Below are positions 12,976 through 25,600 of a stretch of DNA of 43,309 bases, piece after piece. The translations under genes were made by a program, and so were the position numbers. The notes beneath the pieces are model-generated. The model ran no database searches. It had not been told where the DNA came from and saw only the letters and a program-made list of their open reading frames with translations. How positions within the stretch are numbered: position 1 is the first letter of the stretch; every line of letters starts with the position of its first letter. This DNA comes from Marinilabiliaceae bacterium (GTDB lineage Bacteria > Bacteroidota > Bacteroidia > Bacteroidales > Marinilabiliaceae): the NCBI GenBank assembly GCA_027010905.1, contig JALVBA010000011.1, positions 1-43,309 on the forward strand. Reading direction: 5' to 3'.

Positions 12976-13422
12976 ATGGAAAAGATAGACTTCTCAGATC
13001 AATATTTTATGAAACAGGCCTTTGAAGAGGCAAAAATGGCTTTGGAAAAAGATGAAGTGCCTGTGGGTGCAGTGATTGTTTGTAAAAAGCAGATAATTGC
13101 ACGTACTCACAATCTTACGGAAACACTTAACGATGCCACGGCTCATGCTGAGATGTTAGCAATAACTGCTGCTGCCGAATATTTGGGAGGCAAGTACCTG
13201 AAGAATTGCACTCTTTATGTAACTCTGGAGCCATGTCCAATGTGTGCCGGAGCGCTAAGCTGGGCACAAATAGGCCGGGTTGTTTACGGTTTGAAAGATG
13301 AAAAAAGGGGCTATAGTCTATTTCAACCAAATCTGCTACACCCAAAAACAGAGGTTACTTATGGAATAATGGAGGATCAAGCAAGCGAGCTAATGGTTAG
13401 ATTTTTTAAGGAGAAGAGATAA
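12976..13422 (+). CDS. tadA: tRNA-specific adenosine deaminase family protein
   Basis: HAEMLAITAA and LEPCPMCAGALSWAQIGRVVYG zinc deaminase motifs. Start set at MEKIDFSDQ. Confidence 0.88.
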   Translation: MEKIDFSDQYFMKQAFEEAKMALEKDEVPVGAVIVCKKQIIARTHNLTETLNDATAHAEMLAITAAAEYLGGKYLKNCTLYVTLEPCPMCAGALSWAQIGRVVYGLKDEKRGYSLFQPNLLHPKTEVTYGIMEDQASELMVRFFKEKR

Positions 13423-13502
13423 CACCGGCTCCTCCCTAGTAACACCAGCCCCTCCTAACCTCCTCAAAGGGGAGGAAAAAGAAAGGAAAGTCCCTCCCTA
13501 AC

Positions 13503-13525
13503 CCTCCCCGCCGTGGCGGGAGGGG
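13503..13525. repeat. GC-rich palindromic repeat (CCCTCCCCGCC..GGCGGGAGGGG)
   Basis: CCTCCCCGCCGTGGCGGGAGGGG, in a spacer with several similar CCCTCC/GGAGGG elements. Confidence 0.6.
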
Positions 13526-13552
13526 AAAATAGTTAAAGTAGAGTTAAATACA

Positions 13553-13585
13553 AGTCAAGGCTTCACTTGAAGTGAAGCCTTGACT
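13553..13585. terminator. Perfect 16-bp inverted repeat between convergent tadA and giant gene 1; candidate bidirectional terminator
   Basis: AGTCAAGGCTTCACTT-G-AAGTGAAGCCTTGACT, 1-nt spacer. Confidence 0.55.
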
Positions 13586-13598
13586 CTAATAATTCTCT

Positions 13599-13615
13599 CT
13601 CCCCCTTAGGGGGAG
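13599..13615. repeat. GC-rich palindrome CTCCCCCT-T-AGGGGGAG
   Basis: 8-bp arms just downstream of the giant gene 1 stop. Confidence 0.6.
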
Positions 13616-13639
13616 CCGGAGGGGGCTTCTCTTTCCCCA

Positions 13640-16600
13640 CTAATCCACCCTCGAAACCTTACCGGTTACAACCATATCGTCTGTACTAACAGTAATAATA
13701 TACACACCATAAGCTTCGGGAAGGTCAATAGTTGTTTTAATATCTGTAAGATTAAACTCTTTCAGCATACTACCTGAAGCATTGTAAAGTCTGATTATAC
13801 CTTTACCCTTAGCACTTGCAAGGATTTCTTCATTAACTTTTACAAAACCTTTCTGACCGGTTCCATAAATATGAACACCCTCTCTTGCCAAAGCACCGCC
13901 ATTACCATTTGTCCCAGTTGTAACATGGGTAAAATAGAGTACAAACCTGTCTGCATCCTCTCTTCCGGTTGACATAAATGTATATTCCGGGGCATCACGC
14001 AGATTAACTTCAATACCTTCTTTTTTATCAAAAAGATATATATCATCGATTGCTGAGAACTCGCGAAGATTTGTAGCTCGAAGAGTAATCAGTTTCTTTT
14101 GTGAGAAATTATATCCGAGCTTAATAGTGTCAACCCCGGCTGCATTGTTGGGATATGTGCCTATGACAATTTTACTGCCACCTTTAACAGCATAGATGTT
14201 GGGAACTATTTTAGAACTACCCATACGCTTTTTCGAGTCATATTCTGTCAGCTCATCTACAGCACCTCCATAGCGAAACAGTACCACTAACTCATCGCTG
14301 TTACTCTCATCATTAAGAGAAATTCTAAGCACATCATTAGGTGTTAACATAGCTCCTTTTAACACTCCATTGTCACCGTAGCCTCGCAATGTAGGTCTAA
14401 TGGTTAAGGTTGAATTTGCAGTATGCTGAATCCAGAACGACTGTCCCGGTGCAACATATTGAGTTCCACCGTTGGCTCCCTGTCCATTACTCAGGTTATA
14501 GGTTGCGTAAGCAAGTTCCCCTGAACCATTTGCTGAAGTCCATACTGTTGGATCGGCAGTTCCTATATCAGAGTCAAGATCGTCTAAGTCGATATATGCA
14601 GCATAAGGATTAGCCACCAATTTATAGCCATCAAAAGTGCTATTGTATGTACTGTTTCTTAAATTACCGACATGACTAACTGTAACATCACTACCGGTTT
14701 TTGTTTTAACTGCATATCCCTCCAAAGTCTCTTCAGAGCCGGCTAAACCATCATTTCCTGCAACATTAGTAGTTATACGTGTCCAAACATTTGGCCAACG
14801 ATATAGCCACAGATCATTTGCTGGATCCACTATTGGTGTAGAGTAATCAGAGTAGGTTACACCATCAACAGAGTGACCAACATACATATATCTGTTATTG
14901 GGATATATCCACTCTACGGTTACTGCATCGGTAGCACCTTCATTTATCAATACTGTTGGTGAGACTACTGTATTCTGAATAACCACATTACTGGCGTCAG
15001 CAGTATTCAAATCACCTTTGAGTGTCACTCTTGATCCCGGCTGCAAGGTTACTGTACCTGATTCAACAGTCATTCCTGTTATAAGTATCTCCCCATCAGA
15101 CGCTTTTATTATAGGATTAGAGCCTCCATCATCTTTAATTGTTACTGTTGAGGCCTCTCCTGGAAGTTGACTATCAAACCAGTTACCAGCGTCACCCCAG
15201 TTACTATTCACATCACCTTCCCAAGTATATAGCTTCACATAAGGCCATTGCAACAGACCTGAAGAGGGACTCGGTGTTACCTCGTCATCCTTCTCATAAA
15301 GATAGTTACCAAGATCTCCATTGGCATCTTCAAAATGGAATATTGTGGTTCCAGATGTTCGTGTAACATTGTATTTCGGACCTGAATTAAACACCAAATT
15401 TTTGAGCGTAAAATCATCCACTCCCATCTCATGTAACAGAGTCATGTAACTACCTGAGTTTGGATATCCATTTGAGAATATTCCATCAGAGAGGTTGTTG
15501 GTAGCATCAATATTAGCTCCCGGAGCCATATAGAGTCCATCGGCATCGGTATAGTCCACCTGATAATATTGTGCCTTTATCGAACCTCCTGAGTTCACAT
15601 CAAACGAGTACCTACCGGAAGAAGAGCTGGTAAGTGTTGCCCTGTTGGCATTATCAGTTCCCAGAAGTTCTATGGAGCCGCCATTATTCACAGCAAGTGC
15701 TGCTCCATTGTCCATATCAAGGGTTGCTCCGGCATTTACCTTTAATTCACCTGAGATAGATATTGTATTACCTATTCTAAGAGTATTAGCATTAAGATCT
15801 AACGTGCCGGCTGTTATACCCAAATCGTTTGTCACCCTCATACTACTTGCGAGAGTATAGGTATAACCTGTTGAATTTATAGTCACATCATAAAAAGCAG
15901 ATGTACCACAATTGATATTTCGGTTACTTGTTTCCGAACCTAATATTAGCTCTCCCTGTTCAGCATTGAAAGTTCCGTTGTTAATCCAATCACCCTTAAC
16001 AGTCAAAGCATAATCACCCGAACTTGCACCAAATGTAGCACCCGGATTTATTGTCAGGTCACCTGAAACGGTAGTGGCATATCCCAACTGATACTGAGCC
16101 GTACCGGCAAACACAAGATTATTAAATGCTGTACCCCTGTTGTTTATTACACCTACACCGGCAGTTCCGTCGAATGTAACAACCCCTTTACTTACCACTA
16201 CACCTGAAGTACCCCTATACCAATCACTCTCAACAGTAATATAATCATTCGTTGAGTTGACCTGTAGCTGTCCGTTAATAACAAATGAACCATTTATGTC
16301 GAGGTCAACCGCTGCTGCGTCAGCTGGAGTATTAATCTTCAGCTGACCTCCATTATCTATTGTTAAGCTACCTGAGTGCTGGTCATGAGTTATAAGGTTT
16401 GGATAGTTAACCAGTCCTCCGGGAATAATAACATCAGTAGATGAAATAGGTACGATGGGTGATCCTGAACTGGCTGACCAGTTACTTACATTATTCCAGT
16501 CAGTATCTACCGAACCGTTCCATGTTAGTTTAACAGGCCCCGTCCAATCAATCAAATCATTAGGGTCATTATCGAACGATTCACCGGCAAACACTCCCGA

Positions 16601-19600
16601 TGAGTTATAGAACTCAAGTGTACCTGATGCAGAACTATACTTAGAGATATTAGATGCACTACCTCCCGGATTATTTGGGAACGACACGTTCTCTATACGA
16701 TTTGCACCGGTAAAACTTTGGGTATTCTCAACTCTAAACAGCTGACCTGTAGTTGCTCCATCGGAGAATGTTCCGTTACTAAAATGATAAGTAGCATCAA
16801 TTGTAGAGGAGGGAGTAAGATATATACCACTGCTGGCCATATTCTCAAATATATAGTTATCGGCAGCAATCTCACCTTCAACAGTAAAACTATATCTACC
16901 GCCCGAAGAGTTATTTGAAACTTTACCTCCAACAACCTCTATTCGTCCCCCACTATTAACCTTTAGCGATGTTCCGTTACCAATACCCAGCACACCACTG
17001 TTTCCTACTTTATAAGTTCCGTCAATAGTTACAATATCTGAACCTCCATTACCCAGATTGATTGTTTTACCATTCCCGTCAAATACACCGGCTATCAGAT
17101 TAAAGTCACCCACAAGAGAGATGTTATCTTGTGCTGTATAGGTAGCACCACTATTAATTGTAAGATTTAACAAGCTTGAACCATTCACGCTAATATTGGC
17201 ACTACCCGCTGCTTTACGCAGGTAGTATGTTCCGGTATTGTTAACATATGAACCAGATCCTGAAGTTGTCATATCACCACCTATATAAATAACTCTTCCA
17301 CTGGCACTAAACTGTCCACTTGTAACTGTCAGGTTATTTTTTATAACAAAATCATTTGATGTATTACTGTAGGCATAAACAATATTTGAGGAGCTAACTG
17401 TCAGGTTGTAGAAATCGTTAAGATTCGATGCCGTTGAGTAGATATACTGATTCTCGGTTCCATTAAATATCACATCGCTTTGACGACAAATAAAGTTACC
17501 GGTAGAGGTGTTATACCATCTCCCACTTATAATTATAGTATAGTTACTTGCGCTTACATCGAGTGTTGAGTTATTAAAATATAGATTTCCCTTAACTTCA
17601 ACATTTCCCGTAAGTGTTTTGGTGTTTTCATAATTCAGTACCAGATGCCCATAAGGTACACCTGCTACATTTTGATCTGAACCACCGTAATATCTGGTAT
17701 AACTCAATGCTGAGATATCATACGATGAAAATGCTTTTGGGAAATTATTGACTCCATAAACATAAACATTAATATTATCATCACCAACAGTATAAGTACC
17801 CGTTCCATCACTTGTTATTGTGAAGGTATCAAGATATACACTTGTAACACCTGCATTAACAGTTACATCGCCGGTAACATTCACATCCCCCTTGAGGTAT
17901 AGTGTACGATGAGTGCAATCAACAACTAAATTATTGAAACTTGCAGCATATAGGTTCTGGTTTCCGTTTGTTCTGTTAAATGTAACAGTACCACTGCCGG
18001 CATAAGTTCCATCACCATACCAGTTAATACCATTAAATGTGTGACTCTCGTCACCATCATTAAATGTTCCGGATGAGTTAATCTGCATATCACCTTTAAA
18101 ATCAATCGTACTTCCCGGCAACGCTTTTAGTGTTGAAGAGATGGTAGTTTTTCCATATACAGAAACCGTTCCATCACAGAGTTTATCCCCTGAGCCCTCA
18201 ACCTTTAGGTTATAGAATATACCATTGGTAATGGTCTGGTCACCGTCTCCATTAAGCACTATCGTTCCATTGGATGCTGATGAAGTGTTGTATGAACCAC
18301 TATTTATAGTATAATCACCTTTAAAGTTGAAATTGTAATTATTTACAGATGGTGATACTGTACCACTGTTAATAACAAAGTCACCATCAACATCCATTTC
18401 AGATGAAGATATTGAAAAGGTTGTAAGAGCATTATCAAACACCAAATTATAAAAGTCTGATGATCCCGGAACAATCATAGCAGAGCCTTCGCCTGAATTG
18501 AATGTAACCGTTGCATTTCCGTGAGAGAAGTGCCCCTGTGTATCGACAATCCAATCGCCTCCAACAGTGATATTACTGGATGTGGAATTGACATACAACA
18601 TACCATCTGCAATTGACACATCAGCATGGGCAGTAATGCCACGATCACTCTCAAGCCTCAATAGTCCATCGGTAATTTTCAAACTTTTACACTCTGCATC
18701 GCCATTGAAAATAACGGGGTCATTATCCCTGTCGGGAATAATAGCATCTTTATTGGCTGTTGGTACTCCATTATCCCAGTTACCGGCTTTATGCCAGTCA
18801 ACATCAATATCTCCTATCCAGTATGTTTCAGTTACTGTTGGCCAATGCAGGTATCCAATATCACTTGAAGGTAGTTGGTCATCATCCTCAAATCGGAAAC
18901 TGCCAAGAGCTCCTGTTACATTTTTGAAGACAACTACCGATGAAGTAATCTTACGCTGTACATTGTAATGTTTCCCCTGAGTAGGAACGCCATTATATCC
19001 AAATGAGATATTTGATATTGTATCTCCTGAATAGGAAGCTTCAAGAATCATGTAACGGGCATCCTGAACATTACGGAGATTCAGCCATGTACCGTCAGAC
19101 AGGTTGTTAGTAGCGTCAAGTGTCGAGCCGGGCTTAAGATTAAGTCCTTCGTCGGCAATATACTCAACCAGATAGTAGCGTGCATTAAGTGTAGCTCCTG
19201 ATTCAATATTGATCAATGATTTACTTCTATTGTCAGTCCTCTCACTCGAGAGTGTTGCCACATGAGAATTGTCGGCACCCACCATATTAAACGTACCATT
19301 AACATTTATAGTGTCTTGTGTTGGATAGTTATTCACAATCAGTTTAGCACCACCATCAATAGTAAGTGTACCATCTACAGTGTGAACATTATCTACAGCG
19401 TTGTTACGCCCAATTGTTAAAGTTTTACCATTCAAACTTAGCTCTGCATCTGTACCGATATTCATCACATCGTCAAACCTTGTTGCATCACTTAAAAGTT
19501 TATAAGTAACTGCTGATGTAGGTGCAAAATCAACATCATAGAAGTTATACCCGCCACTGGTAATATTTACTGGAGACAAAGCTCCGTTAAATGTAACTTT

Positions 19601-22600
19601 TGACGTATAGTCGATAAACGTTCCGTTGTTCGTCCAGTCTCCTTTTATAAAGATATCATAATAATTAGGAACAGAAGCACCATCAGAAGTATTTAACTGC
19701 ACCCCAGATTCAATAATAAGATCACCGTTAATGGTCCAGTCAGAGAACATACGCTTACGATACTGACCGCTACAAGTAAGGTTGTTTACTTTAAATGCAG
19801 GTGTCATAATATCCTGATATGTACCATCAAAAGTGATATTGGCACTACTACTATTAAGTGTTCCTCCTGCTGTATTATACAATTCGTCGTAAAGGTTATA
19901 GGATAGTGAACCTAGCTCTACCGTTCCGGCATTTATTGTGAGGTCGCCATTAATATCGGCTCCGTTGTTAACAAATGTTTTGGTTGAAGCGTTTGAGAAT
20001 TCAATATTATAAAAGTGGTTCTCAGCATTAGAAGCCCCAGCATCTATCGTTTGGTCTGATACTCCATTAAAGTTTAGAGTATTGCCTGTTTGTTTGTAGA
20101 TGCCGCTATTTGTCCAGTTGGCTCCGTTAAACGTCACACTTCTGTTAGTGGTTGCTGTAACATCATTATCGATAATCATATCGCCATTAATAATTACCAC
20201 ATCATTTCCATCCCCAATGGTTTTTATGTTGGTTCCGGATATTTGAAGAGTTGCCACTTCAACGCTGTTATTTCTGTTGTCGAGTATTCGTTGGTCACGA
20301 GGGCCGTCAAGAATAATTTTCCGAGCCGTTGATGATGGCACATAATTAGTGAGGTAGATATTTGCACCGGCAATCTTCACATCCTTACCACCATCGTAAT
20401 AGGTTGAGACATTTACATCCCAATTACCGTCAATATTTAGGTCTGCCACACCATCCGATGTAACACTCTTCTCATAGTAAAAAATAAGATTACCATATAC
20501 AATATTCGAACCTGTAAATATTGTTTGATCGCTACCCGAATACATGTAGTAGGTGCTATTCTCATTAAAATCATAAGTGCCAAACCCCTCAGGTATTGCA
20601 ACAGCAACAGATGCCGGAGTAGAGTTAAATATGCGTGAACCGGTCTCCATACTTATTGTCTTAGAGGCCGTTCCAGAAATTCTCCTATAATTATTTGGTG
20701 CCGAAGTTGTGGCATACATCCTCAGATCAATACCACTCTTTATCTCTAAATCTCCGGTGATGGCAAGAGCACTTTGCGTAGTGTTACCCTGAAGATACTT
20801 AGCTCCTGTTCCAGCAAGAATAAGATTATTAAAACCTGTTATATCCTCATCAATGTACCAATTAGCTCCAACATGAGTCAATGTAGAGTTTCCTGTACCC
20901 CAAGTAATTGAAGAGCCTGGTGTCATAGTGATACTACCGGTAAGAGTAATATTTACATCATTTGTCGCCATATCCAAAACAGCAGGCCTTGGCTCATAAT
21001 CAAACTGTAAACTACCCTTTATAATCAAATTACCTGTTGCAATTTTATCTACCGGAGTTGCAGCATCATTGGTTAATCTGCGAAGTCTTAAGTTTCCGTA
21101 TGTTGTGGGGTAGATATTTTGGGTGATATCGGCATAATAGAAAACATAACTGTACGTAGCAAAATCAATAGTCTCAAAACCTTGAGGGAAGTTGTCAGCA
21201 CCCTCTATCTGTAAATATTTGTTACAGGTTAACGTGTTACTAACTCCATTTCCGGTCAGCTGATGTGTTCGAACATCAACGGTTCCACTACTGGCATTTA
21301 TCAACACATCGCCATTAACTGTGACATCTCTGTTAAGATATTTAGTCCCTCTATTTGAGAATGTGACATTACTAAATGTAGTACTACTGGTACCCTGATC
21401 TACATACTGAGTTGATATACCATCAAAAACCACAGTACCCAAACTTGATTGAGTAAATGTACCTCCATCATTCTGCCAATGTCGGCGCACATAAATATTA
21501 TTGTCTTGTCCATCAAATGTTGAACCACTATTGATGGTTACAACATTTTCGACAGCAATATTAGAACCTAATGTTGTAGTTCCTGAAGAGGCAATAATCA
21601 AATTATAGAATATTCCGTTGGTAACAGTCTGATCAGTACCAGAGAATACTACGTCAGCAGTAGAAGCCTCAAAGCTTCCTCCATTTGCCTGATCAATATA
21701 CCAGTCTCCATTTATTGTCACATCATTATTAGGTGACGCAAGATCAAATATTCCGGTAGTAATTGTCAAATTATTCTCAACCTTAATAGTAGCATCAAGT
21801 CCATATTGAGATGATTCTTGAGCATCAACAACAAAATTATAGAAAGATTTGCCAGCACCTGTACCGCCCGAAGCTATTATGTAGTTACCCGAAGCCCCAT
21901 TGAAAGTTATTGTTGAATTGTTATGAGTATAGGTTCCAAGGTTAGTCCAGCTATTTCCAACATATAACATTGCTGTATTATCAGCTTGTGCCAAAGTTGT
22001 ACTGCTGCCAATTGTAACATCCTGAGCAACATCAAGTTTTCTGCCACTACCTATATTTAGGGTTATAGTGTTTCCTCCTCCGCTATCCATCGTCAGCCTT
22101 TCGCATGCTCCATCAGACGTTGACACATCAACAGTGTAGGCTGCCGAAACATGTTTATGGTTGAGATATACAATATCGGACAAAGACGGAATGGTATTGC
22201 TCTCCCAGTTATTAGCATCATTCCAGTTTGAGGTGCCTGCACCACCATCCCAATAATATCCTGCCGGATAGGTCCAGCTGATAAGTGTACCCGGTACACC
22301 ATCATCCTCTTCGTAGCTTTCACCTGCCAGTCCACCTGTAGCATCATTAAACGTAATAACTCCCGAACCGGAAGTGCGCGATACGTTATATGTAGATCCT
22401 GCATTAAAGACAACATTATCAACTGTGAAATCTGAGAAGTCCAATCCTGTAAGAGTCAGGTATGCTCCTGCACCTGCTCCATTTGTATATATTCCGTTCG
22501 ATAGGTTATTTGTAGCATCAATAGTTGCAGACCCTGAAATTGTGAGGTTACCCTGCTGGATTTTGTAGTAGTTAGCAAAAACAGTTCCTCCTGTAGCATT

Positions 22601-25600
22601 TATCGAAAAGAGACGAGATGCAGTAGTACTGGTATTCTCAATTTGAGCTAAATTACCATCTGCACCAACAATATAGAGATTCCCACTGCTAAGGTTCAGC
22701 GATTGTGTATTGGTGAACTCAACAACAGCCCCGGTATCCACCTTCAATGTTCCTCCTGAAATATCTATTTTCCGGCCACTATCTAACACTTTCAGCCTAT
22801 TCCCATTCATAATTAAACTACCATTGGCAATACTCATATCTGCCGACTGAACTGAAAAATCAGACCCCAAATTATATGTTGTACCCGGTGCATCAATTAC
22901 AACTTTACGTAATGCTGCTCCATTAGGATTAAACACTTTTGTTCCACCCGATGCGTTTAGTGTAATCTCATTTGCCGAACTATTAGCATTGAATGTTCCG
23001 GCAACATCAAAATCGCCACCAACCCATAATCCATGCTCATAGGTATAAAAAGTACCACTGCTAAGAATAAAATCATTTGCAACAACCAAATCACCATGCA
23101 GATATGTAGTACCCGTTTTGTTTATCTCAACCTGATAGAAGTTTTTACCTGCCTGTGATCCGCTAGTTGTTCCGGTATAGATATTTGTACTGCTTGCGCC
23201 GTTAAAAATAACTTTACCCGTACCTGGAGTGTACCCAGCAGTGGTAGTATCATTATACCAGCTACGCCCGAGGGTAATATCATAATTGTTGGCATCGAGT
23301 GTTGCAACACTATCGATGTACAAATCGTAAGCTACATTAATACCACCTGTTAGGGTTTTGGTATCTGACCCAACAAACTTAACATGGTAAAAAGAGGAGG
23401 AGCTTATCGATTGATTTGCACCATCAAAACGAACAGTTCTATAGTGATTAAAGGTTCCGTTATTTACCCAGTTACCTCTAACATACATCTCCATTGCATG
23501 TCCATCAACCACGCAGTTATTAATAGTAAGATTACCATTAACTACTAGATTGGTGGATGCGACAGCAGGAGCAGGATTTGAGTATGTAAATGTTTTATCG
23601 CCGCTACCGGAAAAATCAACATTATTAAAAGTTAGGTCATCCTCGTGATAGTTATAAATATATTGACCTGTAGAGCCATTAAAATATACAGTACTCCCTG
23701 TTGTTATAAAGTTTGGCACTCCGGCGTTTTCACGAACATATAGTCTTCCGCCAAGGTAAATATTACGGTTTGAGATATCTAACACACCGGCAGTTGATGT
23801 AATGGTAGTGTTTCCGGTTACATGCATTTCGGTTGCAACGGTCACCTTACCTGTAGGGGTTGGCTTATTTATTGTAAAATTCCCTAAAAGACATGAGCTG
23901 TTAAGAGATAGTGTTTGGTCTGCTGAGCCATTCATTGTTGTTGTTCCTGTAGTTTGAGTATACACACCTGTTCCAACAACCGTAACATCTCCTCCAATAG
24001 TTATACTCAGGGTAGCAACATCAAGAGAGCTGCCATCGTTAACCGTAAGGTCACCAAAAATCGTAAGGCTTCTCGCAACATTAACAGTACCACTACTTGC
24101 AATTGTTATATTATTGAAGTTATACCCGTCAATCTCCTGATTAACACCATCAAAAACTACAGTACCTGTAGCAGAGGAGCTGGTGTAATAATTGGTACTA
24201 TTCAGTCTCCAGTCTCCGGCAATCGTGTGAGTAAAACCGCCATCGTGAAATACCGGTGTTCCACCATACCTGAATATATCAGCATTTATATCCAGTGCTC
24301 CGGTAGCTGTCTTATCTCCATTATTAAAAGTTATGCTTCCATAGGTTATCCCTCCGGCAATATTTTGAGCTCCATCGAGAGTATAATAGACAGTACTTGC
24401 TACATCAAGAGTTTTTGTTCCGGAGAAACTGCTGATAACATTAGCTCCAAAATCGGCATTATCAGTATATAGTTTACAGTTGGCACCAAGAGAGAAGTTA
24501 TTTGCCGGTCCGGCAATATCAATATCATTCAAATCAACAATCATCTGAATTGCGGATGTTCCTCCAATATTTTCGATAGTAAGATCATTGGAAATGGTAA
24601 TATTACAACCCGGATAGAAATATTTTGTACGAATAGCTGTTGCCCCCGTCTGACGAAAAATCAGATTTCCAAAAGTGTAGTTTCCCGTTCCATTCTCACG
24701 TATATATTGATTAGCGTCAGTATCTCCAATAATAAATGTAGCATTAGAACCATTGATAGAACTATTGTTTGTTCCGTTATAGATTGCATATCCCGAAAAA
24801 ACATGGGTATAAGTACCAAGATCAAGCGTTAATGCTCCATACAGATACATATTTCCTTTTATAGTTAATGCCTCATCAACAGTTTTGGTGTTATGGTTAA
24901 GATAGAGATGCCCATAAACTACAGAGCCCCCTCCCCTGATTGTTTGTGGAATATCAACATCATATCTCACGAAAGATGCCGGATCAAGATCAATAGTTCC
25001 AAAACCACTAGGGAAATTATCACTACCCCTTATATATAGATTCTTACTTGCCATAACAGTTAATGTGTTACCTGCCTGTCCGGTTAATCTGGCGTCATCA
25101 TTTATTACGATATAACCGTTCTGAATCAAAACATCGTTTTGCATATCTACTGAAACTACACTTCCTCCGGCAGTATGCCTGAGATACACATTACCATCAA
25201 CTATAAGTTTTGCAGTTCCAATTGAGATATTGGTCACCCCTGCATCTGAAGCATCAATATAGCCACCTTTCATAGTAACAGTGCTGGTAAAATTACAGGT
25301 GCCATTAATCCTTAAGCCTCCATGAAATGTATAGTCATCATTACCGTCAACGGTAGCACCGGTATTGATCGTAACCCTACCTTTAGCAACAATATTTCCC
25401 TCTATTGTTTTTGCATTAACACCACCGTTTGAAAAACCAACACCGTTAAAAGATGTTGAACCATCCAAGCTGAGTGTTTGCGCTGACGTGCCATTAAAGT
25501 TTGTACTGTTTTGTACCTGATTATATTCAGACCCTGACTCAACGCTAAAGTTGCTGTTTATCGTAACTATCACATTTCCAGCAGAGACCTGCGTATTATT

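Noticed and set aside
12698-12988. 96-aa plus-strand ORF upstream of tadA
   Set aside because: Runs through intergenic repeats and overlaps the tadA start; no domain.
18567-18968. 133-aa plus-strand ORF inside giant gene 1
   Set aside because: Antisense shadow ORF; no domain or signal, composition explained by opposite-strand codons.
23954-24472. 172-aa plus-strand ORF inside giant gene 1
   Set aside because: Antisense to a strong continuous ORF; low-complexity composition reflects the repeats on the other strand and no domain is recognisable.
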